Assembly (NCBI GenBank): GCA_023457435.1 | Contig: JAEWLS010000035.1 | Span: 73,368-137,367 of the forward strand | Length of the DNA stretch: 64,000 nt | Source of the DNA: Pseudomonadota bacterium | Lineage (GTDB): Bacteria > Pseudomonadota > Alphaproteobacteria > Rhizobiales > Rhizobiaceae | Direction: 5' to 3' | Shown: positions 8,573 to 17,430 of the stretch, piece by piece | Layout: each line of letters begins with the position of its first letter | How positions within the stretch are numbered: position 1 is the stretch's first letter | The notes under the pieces: generated by a model | What the model was told of the DNA's origin: nothing | The model's database searches: none | What the model saw: the letters and a program-made list of their open reading frames with translations, nothing else | Made by a program: the position numbers and the translations under genes

Positions 8573-9475
8573 ATGACGATCGAACCTATCAACACAGGCG
8601 GGAAGATGGCCGCTGGCGGGGCGAACACGACGCGCCTGGCGATCGCCGTCATGCTGCTTGCCATGCTGATGTTCTCGCTGAACGACGCAATGGGCAAATG
8701 GCTGGTCGCGACCTACTCGGTCGGCCAGGTGCTGCTTATCCGAAGTGCCGCCGCGTTGATCGTGCTCTCGCCTTTCCTTTGGCGAGACGGGCTTGCGCCG
8801 CTTGTTTCAGTCGAGCGGCCGGGGATGCAGGTGCTGCGCGTACTGCTGTCGACAGCGGAGGTCTATTGTTTCTATTTCGCCGTCATCTCGCTGCCGCTAG
8901 CCGACGTCATGACCTACTGGCTGGCGGCGCCGATCTACGTCGCGGCCATGTCGCCGTTCCTGCTCGGCGAGAGGGTCGGATGGAGGCGGTGGGTCGCCAT
9001 TCTCGCCGGCTTCGTCGGCGTCATCATCGCGCTCGAGCCTTCGGCCGCCAGCTTCACCGCGCCGGCCGTGGTGTCGATCTTCGGCTCGTTCTGCTTCGCC
9101 TTCATGATGCTGTCGGGAAGGGCGCTGCGCGGGACGCCTGACCGGACCCTCGTGTTCTGGCAGACGTTGGGCGCCGGCCTGATCGGCCTCGTCACCGCGC
9201 CGTTCGGCTGGGTCTCGCCGAGCGCCTTCGACCTGGCGCTGCTGTCTCTGCTCGGCGTCGTCGCCATGGTCGCGCATATGGGGGTAAACCGGGCGCTGAA
9301 GCTTGCCGACGCCTCGATCGTGGCGCCGTTCCAGTACACGCTGCTGTTCTGGGCGATCGTCTTCGGCCTCGCGATGTTCGGGGACGTACCGCGCCCGGCC
9401 ATGCTGGCAGGCGCCGCGGTGATCGTCGCCGCAGGGCTGTTCATCATGTTTCGCGAGCGCCGCGCCGCAGCCTGA
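8573..9475 (+). CDS. DMT-superfamily (EamA) transporter
   Basis: A 300-residue inner-membrane protein with about ten hydrophobic helices arranged as two EamA repeats, the fold of drug/metabolite exporters and RhtA/YdcZ-like permeases. The first repeat opens with LAIAVMLLAMLMFSLNDAMGKWL and the second starts near residue 155. The substrate cannot be predicted. It sits 73 bases after the che operon on the same strand and converges on the sugar-acid operon with only four bases between stops. An internal ATG twelve codons in (MAAGG) is an alternative start. Confidence 0.88.
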   Translation: MTIEPINTGGKMAAGGANTTRLAIAVMLLAMLMFSLNDAMGKWLVATYSVGQVLLIRSAAALIVLSPFLWRDGLAPLVSVERPGMQVLRVLLSTAEVYCFYFAVISLPLADVMTYWLAAPIYVAAMSPFLLGERVGWRRWVAILAGFVGVIIALEPSAASFTAPAVVSIFGSFCFAFMMLSGRALRGTPDRTLVFWQTLGAGLIGLVTAPFGWVSPSAFDLALLSLLGVVAMVAHMGVNRALKLADASIVAPFQYTLLFWAIVFGLAMFGDVPRPAMLAGAAVIVAAGLFIMFRERRAAA

Positions 9476-9479
9476 TGCT

Positions 9480-10778
9480 TCACCACACCAGGTGGTTGAG
9501 GAAACCGACGCGTTCGGCGTTCCACTCGTCCGACGGCTCGAAGTACCCGGACCACGGGACGAGATGTTCGCGTATAACCTCTTCGTTGAGATCGATGCCA
9601 AGGCCGGGCGCATCGGGCACGGCGACGTAGCCGTCCTGCAAATAATCCGGCGCGATACCGGTAACGATGTCGGTCCACCACGGCACGTCGAGCGCGTGGT
9701 GCTCGACCGCCATCAGGCTCGCGAGCGCCGCGCCGAGATGGACATTCGCCATGAAGGCGACTGGCGAGCAACAGGCGTGCAACGCAGTCGGGACCCCGTG
9801 GCGCTCGGCGTGATCGGCGATCTTCTTTGTCTCGGTCAGACCGCCAGAGGACAGCATGTCGGGGTGGATGATGTCGAAGGCGCGGGTTTCGATAGCCTCC
9901 CGGAAGCCCTCGAACAAATAGAGGTCCTCACCTGCCGCAACCGGCGTCAACAGCGCGTCGGCAACCTTCCTGTGGCCGGCGATGTCCGTCCAGGGAAGCA
10001 CGTCCTCTATCCATGCGAGGTTGAACGGTTCGATCGCATGGCCGACCCGGATCGCCTCGTCGATCGTGACGAAGCCCTCGCCGAAATGATCGGTACAGAG
10101 CGAAACGGCTGGTCCGACCTCGGCACGCACCGCACGGCAAATCTCGCGCACGAGCTCAAGCCCGCGCCCGCTGATGCGTGCGCCGGCACCGTGGCCCGGC
10201 GTGTGGAACTGCCGGTACTGCGGGTACTCGTAGCGCGTGTCGGTCCCCACCATCGCGCCCGGCACCGCCTCGAACATCCGCGCCGACAGGTCGAACTTGA
10301 TGAAGTCGAGCCCAAGATCGCGACGCGAGCGGACCACCGCCGCGAACGCCTCGGGAGTCGGATCGTCGGGCGTGGGCGTGTCGCCGTAGATGCGCACCTT
10401 GTCGCGGAACTTGCCGCCAAGGAGCTGGTAGCACGGCACGCCATATACCTTGCCGACCAGGTCCATCAGCGCGATCTCGATGGCGCAGACGCCGCCTGCC
10501 TCGCGGCTTTCGCCCCCGTAACGCTTGATACGGCGGAACATGTATTCGACGTTCAGCGGGTTCTGCCCGACGATCAGCGGCTTCAGCCGCATCGCTGTGT
10601 CGGGATGGGCGCCGTCGCGCACCTCACCGAGCCCGTAGACGCCCTGGTTCGTGTCGATCCTGACGATGGGGTGAATGCCCTGCGCCTGTATCGTCGCGAC
10701 GCGTATGTCGGTTATGCGCAGCTTCGATGGTTCGGAGGCGCGGCGGATAGCATTTTCGATCGTGTCGGTTACGGACAT
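9480..10778 (-). CDS. Enolase-superfamily sugar-acid dehydratase (mandelate racemase-type), E1
   Basis: A 432-residue enzyme of the mandelate racemase/muconate lactonizing family, which abstracts a proton alpha to a carboxylate and often dehydrates aldonic acids to 2-keto-3-deoxy acids. The capping domain ends near residue 135 (CYQLLGGKFRD). Probable Mg ligands are the Asp of CTDHFG, the Glu of WIEDVL and the Glu of AGEDLY; HACCSP near the end of the barrel offers the candidate His base. The ATG at 10778 has a GAGGAA ribosome site; a longer reading frame would run into the upstream gene. It is the last gene of the minus-strand uptake operon, 40 bases after the RraA-family gene. The exact substrate is unknown. 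Confidence 0.87.
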   Translation of the reverse strand: MSVTDTIENAIRRASEPSKLRITDIRVATIQAQGIHPIVRIDTNQGVYGLGEVRDGAHPDTAMRLKPLIVGQNPLNVEYMFRRIKRYGGESREAGGVCAIEIALMDLVGKVYGVPCYQLLGGKFRDKVRIYGDTPTPDDPTPEAFAAVVRSRRDLGLDFIKFDLSARMFEAVPGAMVGTDTRYEYPQYRQFHTPGHGAGARISGRGLELVREICRAVRAEVGPAVSLCTDHFGEGFVTIDEAIRVGHAIEPFNLAWIEDVLPWTDIAGHRKVADALLTPVAAGEDLYLFEGFREAIETRAFDIIHPDMLSSGGLTETKKIADHAERHGVPTALHACCSPVAFMANVHLGAALASLMAVEHHALDVPWWTDIVTGIAPDYLQDGYVAVPDAPGLGIDLNEEVIREHLVPWSGYFEPSDEWNAERVGFLNHLVW

Positions 10779-10818
10779 GCTTCCTCTAGTTCCCTCGGCG
10801 TCGCGGACTCCCGGCGGT

Positions 10819-11574
10819 CTATGTACTAGACGATCGTCCTCCAGTGTTTTGGCGACGCCATTCCTCGTACTCGTCCTGCGCATCCGCATGCAGGGGGTAG
10901 TAACGCTGGAGTGGCTCGCCCGCCTGCAGCTTGATGCGCGAGAACACTTCCCATTCGGCGTGCTTGCGCGATTCCGCGATCACTCTCTGCGCCATCGAAA
11001 CAGGAACGACGACGACGCCGTCATCGTCCGCGACGATGATATCGCCCGGCGTTACCGTAACGCCGCCGCAGGCGATCGGCACGTTGACGGCGTTCGGATA
11101 GATGCTCGTCTGCACATGGTAGTTCGGCGTCCAGCCGCGCAACCAGAGCGCAAGGTCCAGTTTGTCGACGTTGGGGCGATCGCGCATGCAGCCGTCGATG
11201 ACTATGCCGGCCCCGCCGCGCCCCTTGAAGTAGGTGGACATCATATCGCCGAAGACGCCCGAACTCATGTCGCCGCGGGCGTCTACCACGACCACGTCGC
11301 CCTCCTCGACGTGATAAAGCACATGTCGGTGCAGCTGGGTTTCGGGGTCGGCATATTCGCCCTCGTCGAAGAGGTCCGGGCGCTGCGGGAGGAACTGCAG
11401 CGTCAGCGCCGGGCCGACGATCGACTTGCCGCGGTTCTGGGCGACGGGGCCGACCATGTGAGGGTTGCGGAAACCCATGTGGCCTAGCGTTCCGGCGACC
11501 GTAGCCGCGCCGATGTCCTTCAGAGCGTCGATCATCGCGCGCGGCGGCCGGACGATGCCGGGTGTCTGCGTCAT
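10819..11574 (-). CDS. RraA-family protein, candidate 2-keto acid aldolase/decarboxylase
   Basis: This 251-residue protein has the RraA/4-hydroxy-4-methyl-2-oxoglutarate aldolase fold: GPALTLQFLP, VVVDARGDMSSGVFGDMMSTYFKGRGGAGIVIDGCMRDRP and a late PGDIIVADDDGVVVVP segment. The GD...RD pattern (Asp of DGCMRD and preceding Arg) is the divalent-metal and pyruvate enolate site known for family aldolases. Placed between two acid-sugar dehydratase genes, it is more likely to cleave a 2-keto-3-deoxy acid than to regulate RNase E. It lies 27 bases after the E2 gene and 40 before E1. The C-terminal 25 residues are polar and extend past the usual core. Confidence 0.88.
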   Translation of the reverse strand: MTQTPGIVRPPRAMIDALKDIGAATVAGTLGHMGFRNPHMVGPVAQNRGKSIVGPALTLQFLPQRPDLFDEGEYADPETQLHRHVLYHVEEGDVVVVDARGDMSSGVFGDMMSTYFKGRGGAGIVIDGCMRDRPNVDKLDLALWLRGWTPNYHVQTSIYPNAVNVPIACGGVTVTPGDIIVADDDGVVVVPVSMAQRVIAESRKHAEWEVFSRIKLQAGEPLQRYYPLHADAQDEYEEWRRQNTGGRSSST

Positions 11575-11601
11575 GGCTTTGAGCTCCTTCGGCCCGATTG
11601 C

Positions 11602-12771
11602 CTACCAGTTCGTGACCGAGCCGTCGCGGCGCACCAGATGCGGCGCTTCCCATTGGCGGAAGCTCTGCTTGGCAATGCGCGCTTCGTCGACGTCGACGCC
11701 CAGGCCGGGCCGATCGCTGACGCGGTAGTGCGCACCTTCGAGCGTGAGCATGTTGGGGAAGATTTCCGGGTCGTCGAAGCCGTGGAAGCGCTCGCCGGGC
11801 GAGGCGCGCGTCTCAAGCCAGGCGAAGTTCGGCACGGCGGCGGCGAAATGCACCGTAGCGGCGGTGCATATCGGGCCGAGCGGATTGTGCGGCATCATGT
11901 CGACGTAATGCGCCTCGGTCCAGCCGGCGACCTTCATCGCCTCGGTCAGACCGCCGACATTGCAGATGTCGATGCGGTTGAACTGGGTGAGGTTGCCCTC
12001 GATGTAGGGCAGGAATTGCCATTTCGAGGCGAACTCCTCGCCAATGGCAAATGGCACGTCGGTCAGCTTGCGCAGCGCCTCGTAGGCGCTCGGCGTCTCG
12101 TCGCGGATCGGCTCTTCGAGGAAATCGAGCGTCCCGCGCGGCATCCTCTGGCAGTAGGTTGCGGCCTCCGCGACGCTCAGCCGGTGGTGAAAGTCGATGC
12201 CGAGCGCAACATCGTCGGCGAGCGCCTCGCGGCACTTGACTGTCCACGTGGCCGTCTCGGCAATGCTCTCGCGGGGTTCGTAGACGCTTTCGGCGCGCTG
12301 TCCGGCAGGGATGAGTCGGATCGCCTTCCACCCAAGCTCCTGCAACTCCTGCACCTGCTCGACCACCTCGGTGCCCACGGTCTCGGAACGCGTCGTCGCG
12401 AAGGTCGGAATCAGGTCGCGCTGCTTGCCGCCGAGGAGGTCGTAGACCGGCACGCCGAGCGCCTTGCCCTTGATATCGTGCAGCGCGATGTCGATGGCCG
12501 AAATCGCCGCCTGCAGCACGCGGCCACCCTCGAAGTACTGGCTGCGGTACATCTCCTGCCAGATACGGCCGATCTGCATTGCGTCCCGTCCGACGAGGAA
12601 CTCGCGGTAGTGCTCGATTGCGCCGACCACGGCCTTCTCGCGCGACGACAGGCCGCTCTCGCCCCAGCCATAGACGCCCTGGTCGGTCTCGACCTTGACG
12701 ATCAGCTGATTCCTGATGCCGACCCAGACCGGGTAGGGCTTGATGGCTGTTATCTTCAGCTTGGGGAGCAT
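11602..12771 (-). CDS. Enolase-superfamily dehydratase resembling D-galactonate dehydratase, E2
   Basis: A 389-residue mandelate racemase-subgroup enzyme. The barrel shows GIDFHHRLS (metal Asp, catalytic-type His), FLEEPIRDE (metal Glu), IGEEFASKWQF (metal Glu), NVGGLTE and MPHNPLGPI with a conserved His, matching the DgoD-like layout. It probably dehydrates an aldonic acid taken up by the adjacent ABC importer. The gene starts two bases after the ATPase stop and is followed by the RraA-family gene, so it is cotranscribed. E2 is clearly different from the other three enolase-family proteins in the locus, so they are not recent duplicates. Confidence 0.9.
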   Translation of the reverse strand: MLPKLKITAIKPYPVWVGIRNQLIVKVETDQGVYGWGESGLSSREKAVVGAIEHYREFLVGRDAMQIGRIWQEMYRSQYFEGGRVLQAAISAIDIALHDIKGKALGVPVYDLLGGKQRDLIPTFATTRSETVGTEVVEQVQELQELGWKAIRLIPAGQRAESVYEPRESIAETATWTVKCREALADDVALGIDFHHRLSVAEAATYCQRMPRGTLDFLEEPIRDETPSAYEALRKLTDVPFAIGEEFASKWQFLPYIEGNLTQFNRIDICNVGGLTEAMKVAGWTEAHYVDMMPHNPLGPICTAATVHFAAAVPNFAWLETRASPGERFHGFDDPEIFPNMLTLEGAHYRVSDRPGLGVDVDEARIAKQSFRQWEAPHLVRRDGSVTNW

Positions 12772-12773
12772 GG

Positions 12774-13868
12774 TCAGGCGTGCAGGGCCAGTTCGGTTTC
12801 ACCGTCGAAAAGGTGCATGCGGTCCTGGTCGAACTCCAGCCACACACGCTCGTCGGGCTCGATCTCGAAGGTCGGCGGCAGGCTGATGTTGACGAGAGCG
12901 CCCGACAGGAACACCTGCACGAATGTGACGTCGCCTGTTGGCTCGACCGTGTAGACCTTCGCCGGCACGGCACCTTCGCGCGCGTCCTTGTGGAGCCTGA
13001 TCGTCGAGTGGCGCGCCCCGAGCACGACCTTGCGTGTCGTCGCCTTCGCTACCTTGCGAGCGTTAACGTCTGAAAGCGAGAGCGCCCAGCCTTCCGCGCT
13101 CGTCAACGTTGTGCTGCCGTTTGCACCTGCAACCTCAAGCGGGATGAGGCTCATTGCCGGGCTGCCGATGAAACTTGCGACGAACAGGTTAACCGGGTTG
13201 GCGAAGACGCGCGCCGGGGTGTCGTACTGCTGCAGGAAGCCGCCATTCATCACGGCCATCTTGTCGGCCATGGTCACGGCCTCGAGCTGGTCGTGCGTGA
13301 CGTAGATGATCGTCGCGTCGAAGTCCTGGTGGAAGCGCTTGATCTCGGAGCGCATCTGAACGCGAAGCTTGGCGTCGAGGTTGCTGAGCGGCTCATCCAT
13401 GAGGAAGACGGCGGGATCGCGCACCAGCGCGCGGCCGAGCGCGACACGCTGCTGCTGCCCGCCTGAGAGTTCGCGCGGCAGCCGCTCGAGCAGATGCGTG
13501 ATGTCGAGCATGCGGGCCGCGTCGCGCACTTTCTGGTCTATCGTCGCTGACGGCATGCGGCGCATTTGCAGCGGGAAGGCCAGGTTCTTATACACCGTCT
13601 TGTTCGGGTACAGCGCGTAGTTCTGGAACACCATGGCGATGTCCCGGTCCTTCGGATCGAGCTCGTTGACGACGCGGTCGCCGATGGCAATCGCGCCGCT
13701 GGTGATCGGAATCAGCCCGGCGACGAGGTTGAGCGTGGTGGTCTTGCCGCAGCCGGACGGCCCGACGAGCGCGACGAACTCGCCGTGATCGACGGTCAGC
13801 GAGACGTTGTTGACGGCTTTGAAGTTGCCGTAGGTCTTGACGAGATCTTTGAGGACCACGTGGGCCAT
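12774..13868 (-). CDS. ABC sugar importer ATP-binding protein (UgpC/MalK family), system 1
   Basis: The 364-residue ATPase energises import of the sugar or sugar acid. Walker A is GPSGCGKT at 36-43, the signature is LSGGQQQR, Walker B is VFLMDEP, and the H-loop lies in YVTHDQLEA. The C-terminal third is the TOBE/OB regulatory domain of MalK-type proteins. The ATG at 13868 has AGGAG upstream; a TTG two codons earlier is less likely. It sits between the permease and dehydratase genes of one minus-strand operon. Confidence 0.93.
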   Translation of the reverse strand: MAHVVLKDLVKTYGNFKAVNNVSLTVDHGEFVALVGPSGCGKTTTLNLVAGLIPITSGAIAIGDRVVNELDPKDRDIAMVFQNYALYPNKTVYKNLAFPLQMRRMPSATIDQKVRDAARMLDITHLLERLPRELSGGQQQRVALGRALVRDPAVFLMDEPLSNLDAKLRVQMRSEIKRFHQDFDATIIYVTHDQLEAVTMADKMAVMNGGFLQQYDTPARVFANPVNLFVASFIGSPAMSLIPLEVAGANGSTTLTSAEGWALSLSDVNARKVAKATTRKVVLGARHSTIRLHKDAREGAVPAKVYTVEPTGDVTFVQVFLSGALVNISLPPTFEIEPDERVWLEFDQDRMHLFDGETELALHA

Positions 13869-13877
13869 CGGCAACTC

Positions 13878-14756
13878 CTAGTGCTTGACGGCGCCCTCCG
13901 TGAGCGCGCGCACGAAGTACTTCTGCAGGATGAGGAACAGGACGACGACCGGCACGCTCATCATGAAGCTCGCTGCCATCAGGCCCGGAAAGTCCGTGGT
14001 GTTTTCCGAAAAGAAGCGCTGCACCCCGACCGGCAAGGTTAGCTGGTCGTTCTTCGACAGGAAGGTGTAGGCGTAGATGTACTCGTTCCATGCGCCGATG
14101 AACGAATAGATCGCCGTGGCGATGATGCCCGGCACCGAGAGCGGCATGACGATCAGCAGGAAGGCCTGGAAGCGCGTCGCGCCGTCGATGCGCGCCGCCT
14201 GCTCGAGCTGGACCGGAATGTTGTCGTAGAAGCCCTTGAGCAGCCAGATGGCCAGGGGCAGCCCGAATGTCAGGTAGGTAAGAACCAGAGAACCGTGGGT
14301 GTTCACGAGGCCGAGGAAGCGCATCAGGATGAACAGCGGGACCAGGAAGATAACCGCCGGGAACATGTTGCGAAGCAGCACCGCGAAGAACAGGAACTGC
14401 CGTCCGGGGAACCGGAAGCGCGAGAAGGCGTATGCCGCCGGCACCGCCACGATCACGGCGAGGACCGTGGTGAGCACCGAAACCACCAGGCTGTTCCAGA
14501 AGAAGCGGAGAAAGTCGCGGCCAACGCTGTTTTGCGGGTCGAGCAGATTGCGGTAGCTCGCTAGCGTCGGTTCGCTCGGCCACCATTCCGGCGGAAACGC
14601 CATGGCCGCGAAGCCCGATTTGAGCGAGGTCACCACCATCCAGACCATGGGCACGGCGGTGTAGATCAGCATGAAGACGAGGAAGATGCGGCCGCCCCAG
14701 CGCCACCCGTCCGGTCGGCGCCGCCGCGGCGCGGTCATGTCGCCGACGGCGCTCAT
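13878..14756 (-). CDS. ABC carbohydrate permease (MalG type), system 1
   Basis: A 292-residue inner-membrane permease with six predicted helices and the EAA loop EQAARIDGATRFQAFLLIVMP (the family's ATPase-coupling helix). An N-terminal Arg-rich stretch precedes the first helix. The start overlaps the stop of the MalF-type gene (ATGA), a common arrangement for the heterodimer. Confidence 0.92.
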   Translation of the reverse strand: MSAVGDMTAPRRRRPDGWRWGGRIFLVFMLIYTAVPMVWMVVTSLKSGFAAMAFPPEWWPSEPTLASYRNLLDPQNSVGRDFLRFFWNSLVVSVLTTVLAVIVAVPAAYAFSRFRFPGRQFLFFAVLLRNMFPAVIFLVPLFILMRFLGLVNTHGSLVLTYLTFGLPLAIWLLKGFYDNIPVQLEQAARIDGATRFQAFLLIVMPLSVPGIIATAIYSFIGAWNEYIYAYTFLSKNDQLTLPVGVQRFFSENTTDFPGLMAASFMMSVPVVVLFLILQKYFVRALTEGAVKH

Positions 14757-15709
14757 GCTCGGTGCTCCTTGCGTTCACCCTGGCTCAGCGCGCGCACATA
14801 GAAGTAGCCGAGCGTCATGACGATGATGAACAGCAGCACCGAATAGGCGGAGGCGACGCCCCAGCGCTGGCGGCCGAACGCAAGCTCGTAGATGTGCGTG
14901 ATCCAGATGTGCGACGCGTTCGACGGGCCGCCGCCGGTCATGATCCAGGGGATGATGAAGGAGTTGAAGTTCGCAACCGCGAGCAGCAGCACCGTGACGG
15001 TGGACACGCCGCGCAGATGCGGGAACGTGACGTGCCAGAAGCGCTGCCATGCGGAGGCGCCATCGACCTGCGCGGCGCGCAGAAGCTGCTCGGGCACCGT
15101 CTGCAGTCCAGCCATGAGCATGATCATGGCGAAGGGGAATTCGCGCCAGATGTTGACGGCGATGAGCGACGGCAGGACCGTGTTGACGCTGTCGATGAAG
15201 TTGGGCGGGCGGTCGGCCAGACCGAGTTGCACCATGACGACGCCGATGATGCCGAAGTCCGAGTGGTAGATCCACTTCCAGATATACGATGCGGCAACCG
15301 CGCTGATCACCCACGGAACGATGAAGATGGCGCGCAGGATGCCGCGGCCGAGGAAGTCGCGGTGCAGAGCGAGCGCCAGCGCAAAGCCGAGCACGAAGGC
15401 GATGAGCGTCGATGCAACCGTCCAGATGATGGTGTTGACCGTGACGCGCCAGAAGACGCCGCTGGTCAAGATCGTCTTGTAGTTCTCCAGGCCGATGAAG
15501 CTCTTGTCCTTGAGCTGCAGCCCCGGCGGGGTTTTGTAGAACGACAGATCGACGGTGTAGTAGACCGGGTAGGCGATGACGACGAGCATCACCACGATCG
15601 CAGGCAGGACATAAAGATAATCGGTCCTGCTTGCCCAGACGCGCTGGAGCAGGTCTGAACGCGCGCGCGGCTCGCGGGCAGCGCCCGCTTCGCCTGTCAC
15701 CATCGTCAT
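14753..15709 (-). CDS. ABC carbohydrate permease (MalF type), system 1
   Basis: A 318-residue permease with a short cytoplasmic N-terminus, a first helix (YLYVLPAIVVMLVVIAYPVYY), a periplasmic loop and five further helices. The EAA loop reads LLRAAQVDGASAWQRFW. It pairs with the MalG-type subunit, with which it overlaps by four bases. It is 73 bases downstream of the binding-protein gene, the gap holding a stem-loop. Confidence 0.92.
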   Translation of the reverse strand: MTMVTGEAGAAREPRARSDLLQRVWASRTDYLYVLPAIVVMLVVIAYPVYYTVDLSFYKTPPGLQLKDKSFIGLENYKTILTSGVFWRVTVNTIIWTVASTLIAFVLGFALALALHRDFLGRGILRAIFIVPWVISAVAASYIWKWIYHSDFGIIGVVMVQLGLADRPPNFIDSVNTVLPSLIAVNIWREFPFAMIMLMAGLQTVPEQLLRAAQVDGASAWQRFWHVTFPHLRGVSTVTVLLLAVANFNSFIIPWIMTGGGPSNASHIWITHIYELAFGRQRWGVASAYSVLLFIIVMTLGYFYVRALSQGERKEHRA

Positions 15710-15754
15710 CGTGCGGCCCTCGTCGAGTTGCGGAGGATGGGCCGGCGACCTGCG

Positions 15755-15779
15755 CCGCCGGCCCGGCTCGCGCCGGCGG
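15755..15779 (-). terminator. Intercistronic stem-loop after binding-protein gene 1
   Basis: On the minus strand a 7-bp perfect stem (CCGCCGG / CCGGCGG) with an 11-base loop follows the binding-protein stop by a few bases. There is no T-run. Such hairpins often protect the binding-protein message and lower permease expression; that role is inferred. Confidence 0.4.
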
Positions 15780-15782
15780 GGC

Positions 15783-17261
15783 CTAGAGGCCGCCCATCAG
15801 CTCCTTGACGCGCGCGGCGGCGTCTTCAGCCGCCTGGTCGACGGTCATCGCGCCAGTCAGGGCATTCTGCAGCATGTCCGGGACGATGATGTTCATGATC
15901 TCGGGTGCCTGCGGCAGGGCCGGGAACGGAATGCCGTAGGGCAGCATCGAGGTGGTGACGTCGAGGAACTTGATGTTGTCCAGGCGCTCCTTCATCCACT
16001 TGGTCTTGAAGCCGTTGAGGTTGCCGGGGTTGGAGCCGGCATAGGCCATCTTCAGCGACCATTCGGGGCTGGTCCAGAAGCAGACCATAGCCTTGGCAGC
16101 CGGCTCGTCGACCTTGCCGCCGTCGACATATTCCGGCTTCAGGATGTGGATGTTAGACCCGCCGAACACGACCGCGCGCTTGCCGTCAGGCCCGGTCGGG
16201 ATCAGCCCGTAGCGCATGTTGTCGATGACGGTCTGCGCCTTGTCCTTGTCGGCACCGGTCGCCTTCTTCTGAAGGTCGAGCATGACGTTGTAATCGGACG
16301 GGTGCGAGATCATCATCGCAAGCTGCCCGGCCACGAACAGCGGCTGGTTGTCGGCCTGCTGGTTGGTCAGTGCGGAGGTCGGCACCGACTTGTCGCGAAC
16401 GTACATGTCGTACGACGCCTGCAGGGCGCGCTTGCTCGCTTCGCTGTCGAGCCGGATCTCTTCATAGGTCGGGTTCGGGTCAGCCTCGTCGAACACACCG
16501 CCGCCGTAGCCCCAGAGCTGCGGCATGAAGCGGTACGGCGTGTTGCCGGCGTTCTTGCGCGCCACCAAGCCGTATCCGGCGATACCGAGCTTGTCGTGGA
16601 TCTCCTTGGAATATTTGACGACATCGTCCCACGTCGCCGGGGCCTTTTCGGGGTCCAGTCCGGCGCGCTTGAAGATGTCGGCGTTCCAGATCAGCGCCAT
16701 CGTCTCGTTGTTGGTCGGGACACCGTAGACTTCGCCCTCCCAGGTCACGGCCTTCATCGCGCCCGGCCAGAAATCCTCGGTCGTCCAGCCGACATCCTCG
16801 GGCTTCAGGGGCTGCAGGTAGCCCTTCGAGGCGAACTCGGTACCGCCGAGAATCTGCAGGCGGACGGCCATCGGCGCGGCGTTGCCGAGCAACGCGGTGC
16901 GGAACTTGTCGAGCAGGTCGTTATAGGTGAGCGCCTGCTCCTCGAGCTGGATGTTGGGATAAGTTTTGCGGAAGGCCTCGAAGAAATCCTTGTAGTACTG
17001 GCGCAGCAGGTCCGGATCGCCTTCGAAGACGCCCTGGTACCAGAAGGTCAAACGGCCCTTGTAGTCCAGCGGCGTAACCTTGCCGCAGGCCTCTGCGGTG
17101 TCGAATTCCGCGGTGCCCGCGATCGAGCGTACATATTCCGGAGACCACTTGCTGAGGTCGACCGGGGGTTCGGCAAGCGCCGTCGTTGCGCCGAGCGACA
17201 CAGCCACCGCCGATACTACCGCGCCGCGGAGAACCGCGTGGCGGAAAACCACCTTCGTCAT
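15783..17261 (-). CDS. ABC sugar-binding periplasmic protein, system 1
   Basis: A 492-residue family-1 extracellular solute-binding protein, the first gene of the uptake operon. The ATG at 17261 is preceded by GGGAGGA and is followed by a signal peptide (VVSAVAVSLGATTALA, cleavage near AEP). The mature protein has the two-lobe signature (LTFWYQGVFEGD; NADIFKRAGLDPEKAPATWDDVVKYSKEI; GKRAVVFGGSNIHI). A longer ORF exists upstream but has no signal sequence and would cross the promoter. It is longer than the ~420 residues usual in the family, with an N-terminal ~50-residue extension before the first beta strand. Confidence 0.92.
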   Translation of the reverse strand: MTKVVFRHAVLRGAVVSAVAVSLGATTALAEPPVDLSKWSPEYVRSIAGTAEFDTAEACGKVTPLDYKGRLTFWYQGVFEGDPDLLRQYYKDFFEAFRKTYPNIQLEEQALTYNDLLDKFRTALLGNAAPMAVRLQILGGTEFASKGYLQPLKPEDVGWTTEDFWPGAMKAVTWEGEVYGVPTNNETMALIWNADIFKRAGLDPEKAPATWDDVVKYSKEIHDKLGIAGYGLVARKNAGNTPYRFMPQLWGYGGGVFDEADPNPTYEEIRLDSEASKRALQASYDMYVRDKSVPTSALTNQQADNQPLFVAGQLAMMISHPSDYNVMLDLQKKATGADKDKAQTVIDNMRYGLIPTGPDGKRAVVFGGSNIHILKPEYVDGGKVDEPAAKAMVCFWTSPEWSLKMAYAGSNPGNLNGFKTKWMKERLDNIKFLDVTTSMLPYGIPFPALPQAPEIMNIIVPDMLQNALTGAMTVDQAAEDAAARVKELMGGL

Positions 17262-17361
17262 TGCATTCCTCCCGATTCGTTCTGGCCCGGCCAGCGAGCA
17301 CTGATGCCGAAAACCGCAGGGTGCGATGTCTTCTTGCAGCTTATCCCTCCGATGGCTTTCA

Positions 17362-17416
17362 CACTTCCCAGAATCGGGATTGCGTGTCAATTCTGAGGGA
17401 TCGTGTACTATTTGAC
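17362..17416. promoter_or_regulatory. Divergent promoter/operator region between binding-protein 1 and gntR-type gene
   Basis: On the minus strand TTGACA (17385-17390) is 17 bases from GAAGTG (17362-17367), a weak promoter match facing the uptake operon. On the plus strand TTGAC recurs at 17412-17416, making a GTCAA...TTGAC inverted pair around the sequence TCGTGTACTA, which partly resembles FadR-type GntR sites. The rest of the 169-base gap shows nothing else. Confidence 0.3.
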
Positions 17417-17430
17417 CGCTGTCGCGCCCG

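Noticed and set aside
10779..10889. N-terminal extension of the E1 dehydratase
   Set aside because: It would overlap the upstream RraA-family gene, lacks homology and has no ribosome site; ATG10778 has one.
10819..11574. RNase E inhibitor (RraA) role
   Set aside because: The operon setting between two sugar-acid dehydratases and an importer points to aldolase or decarboxylase activity.
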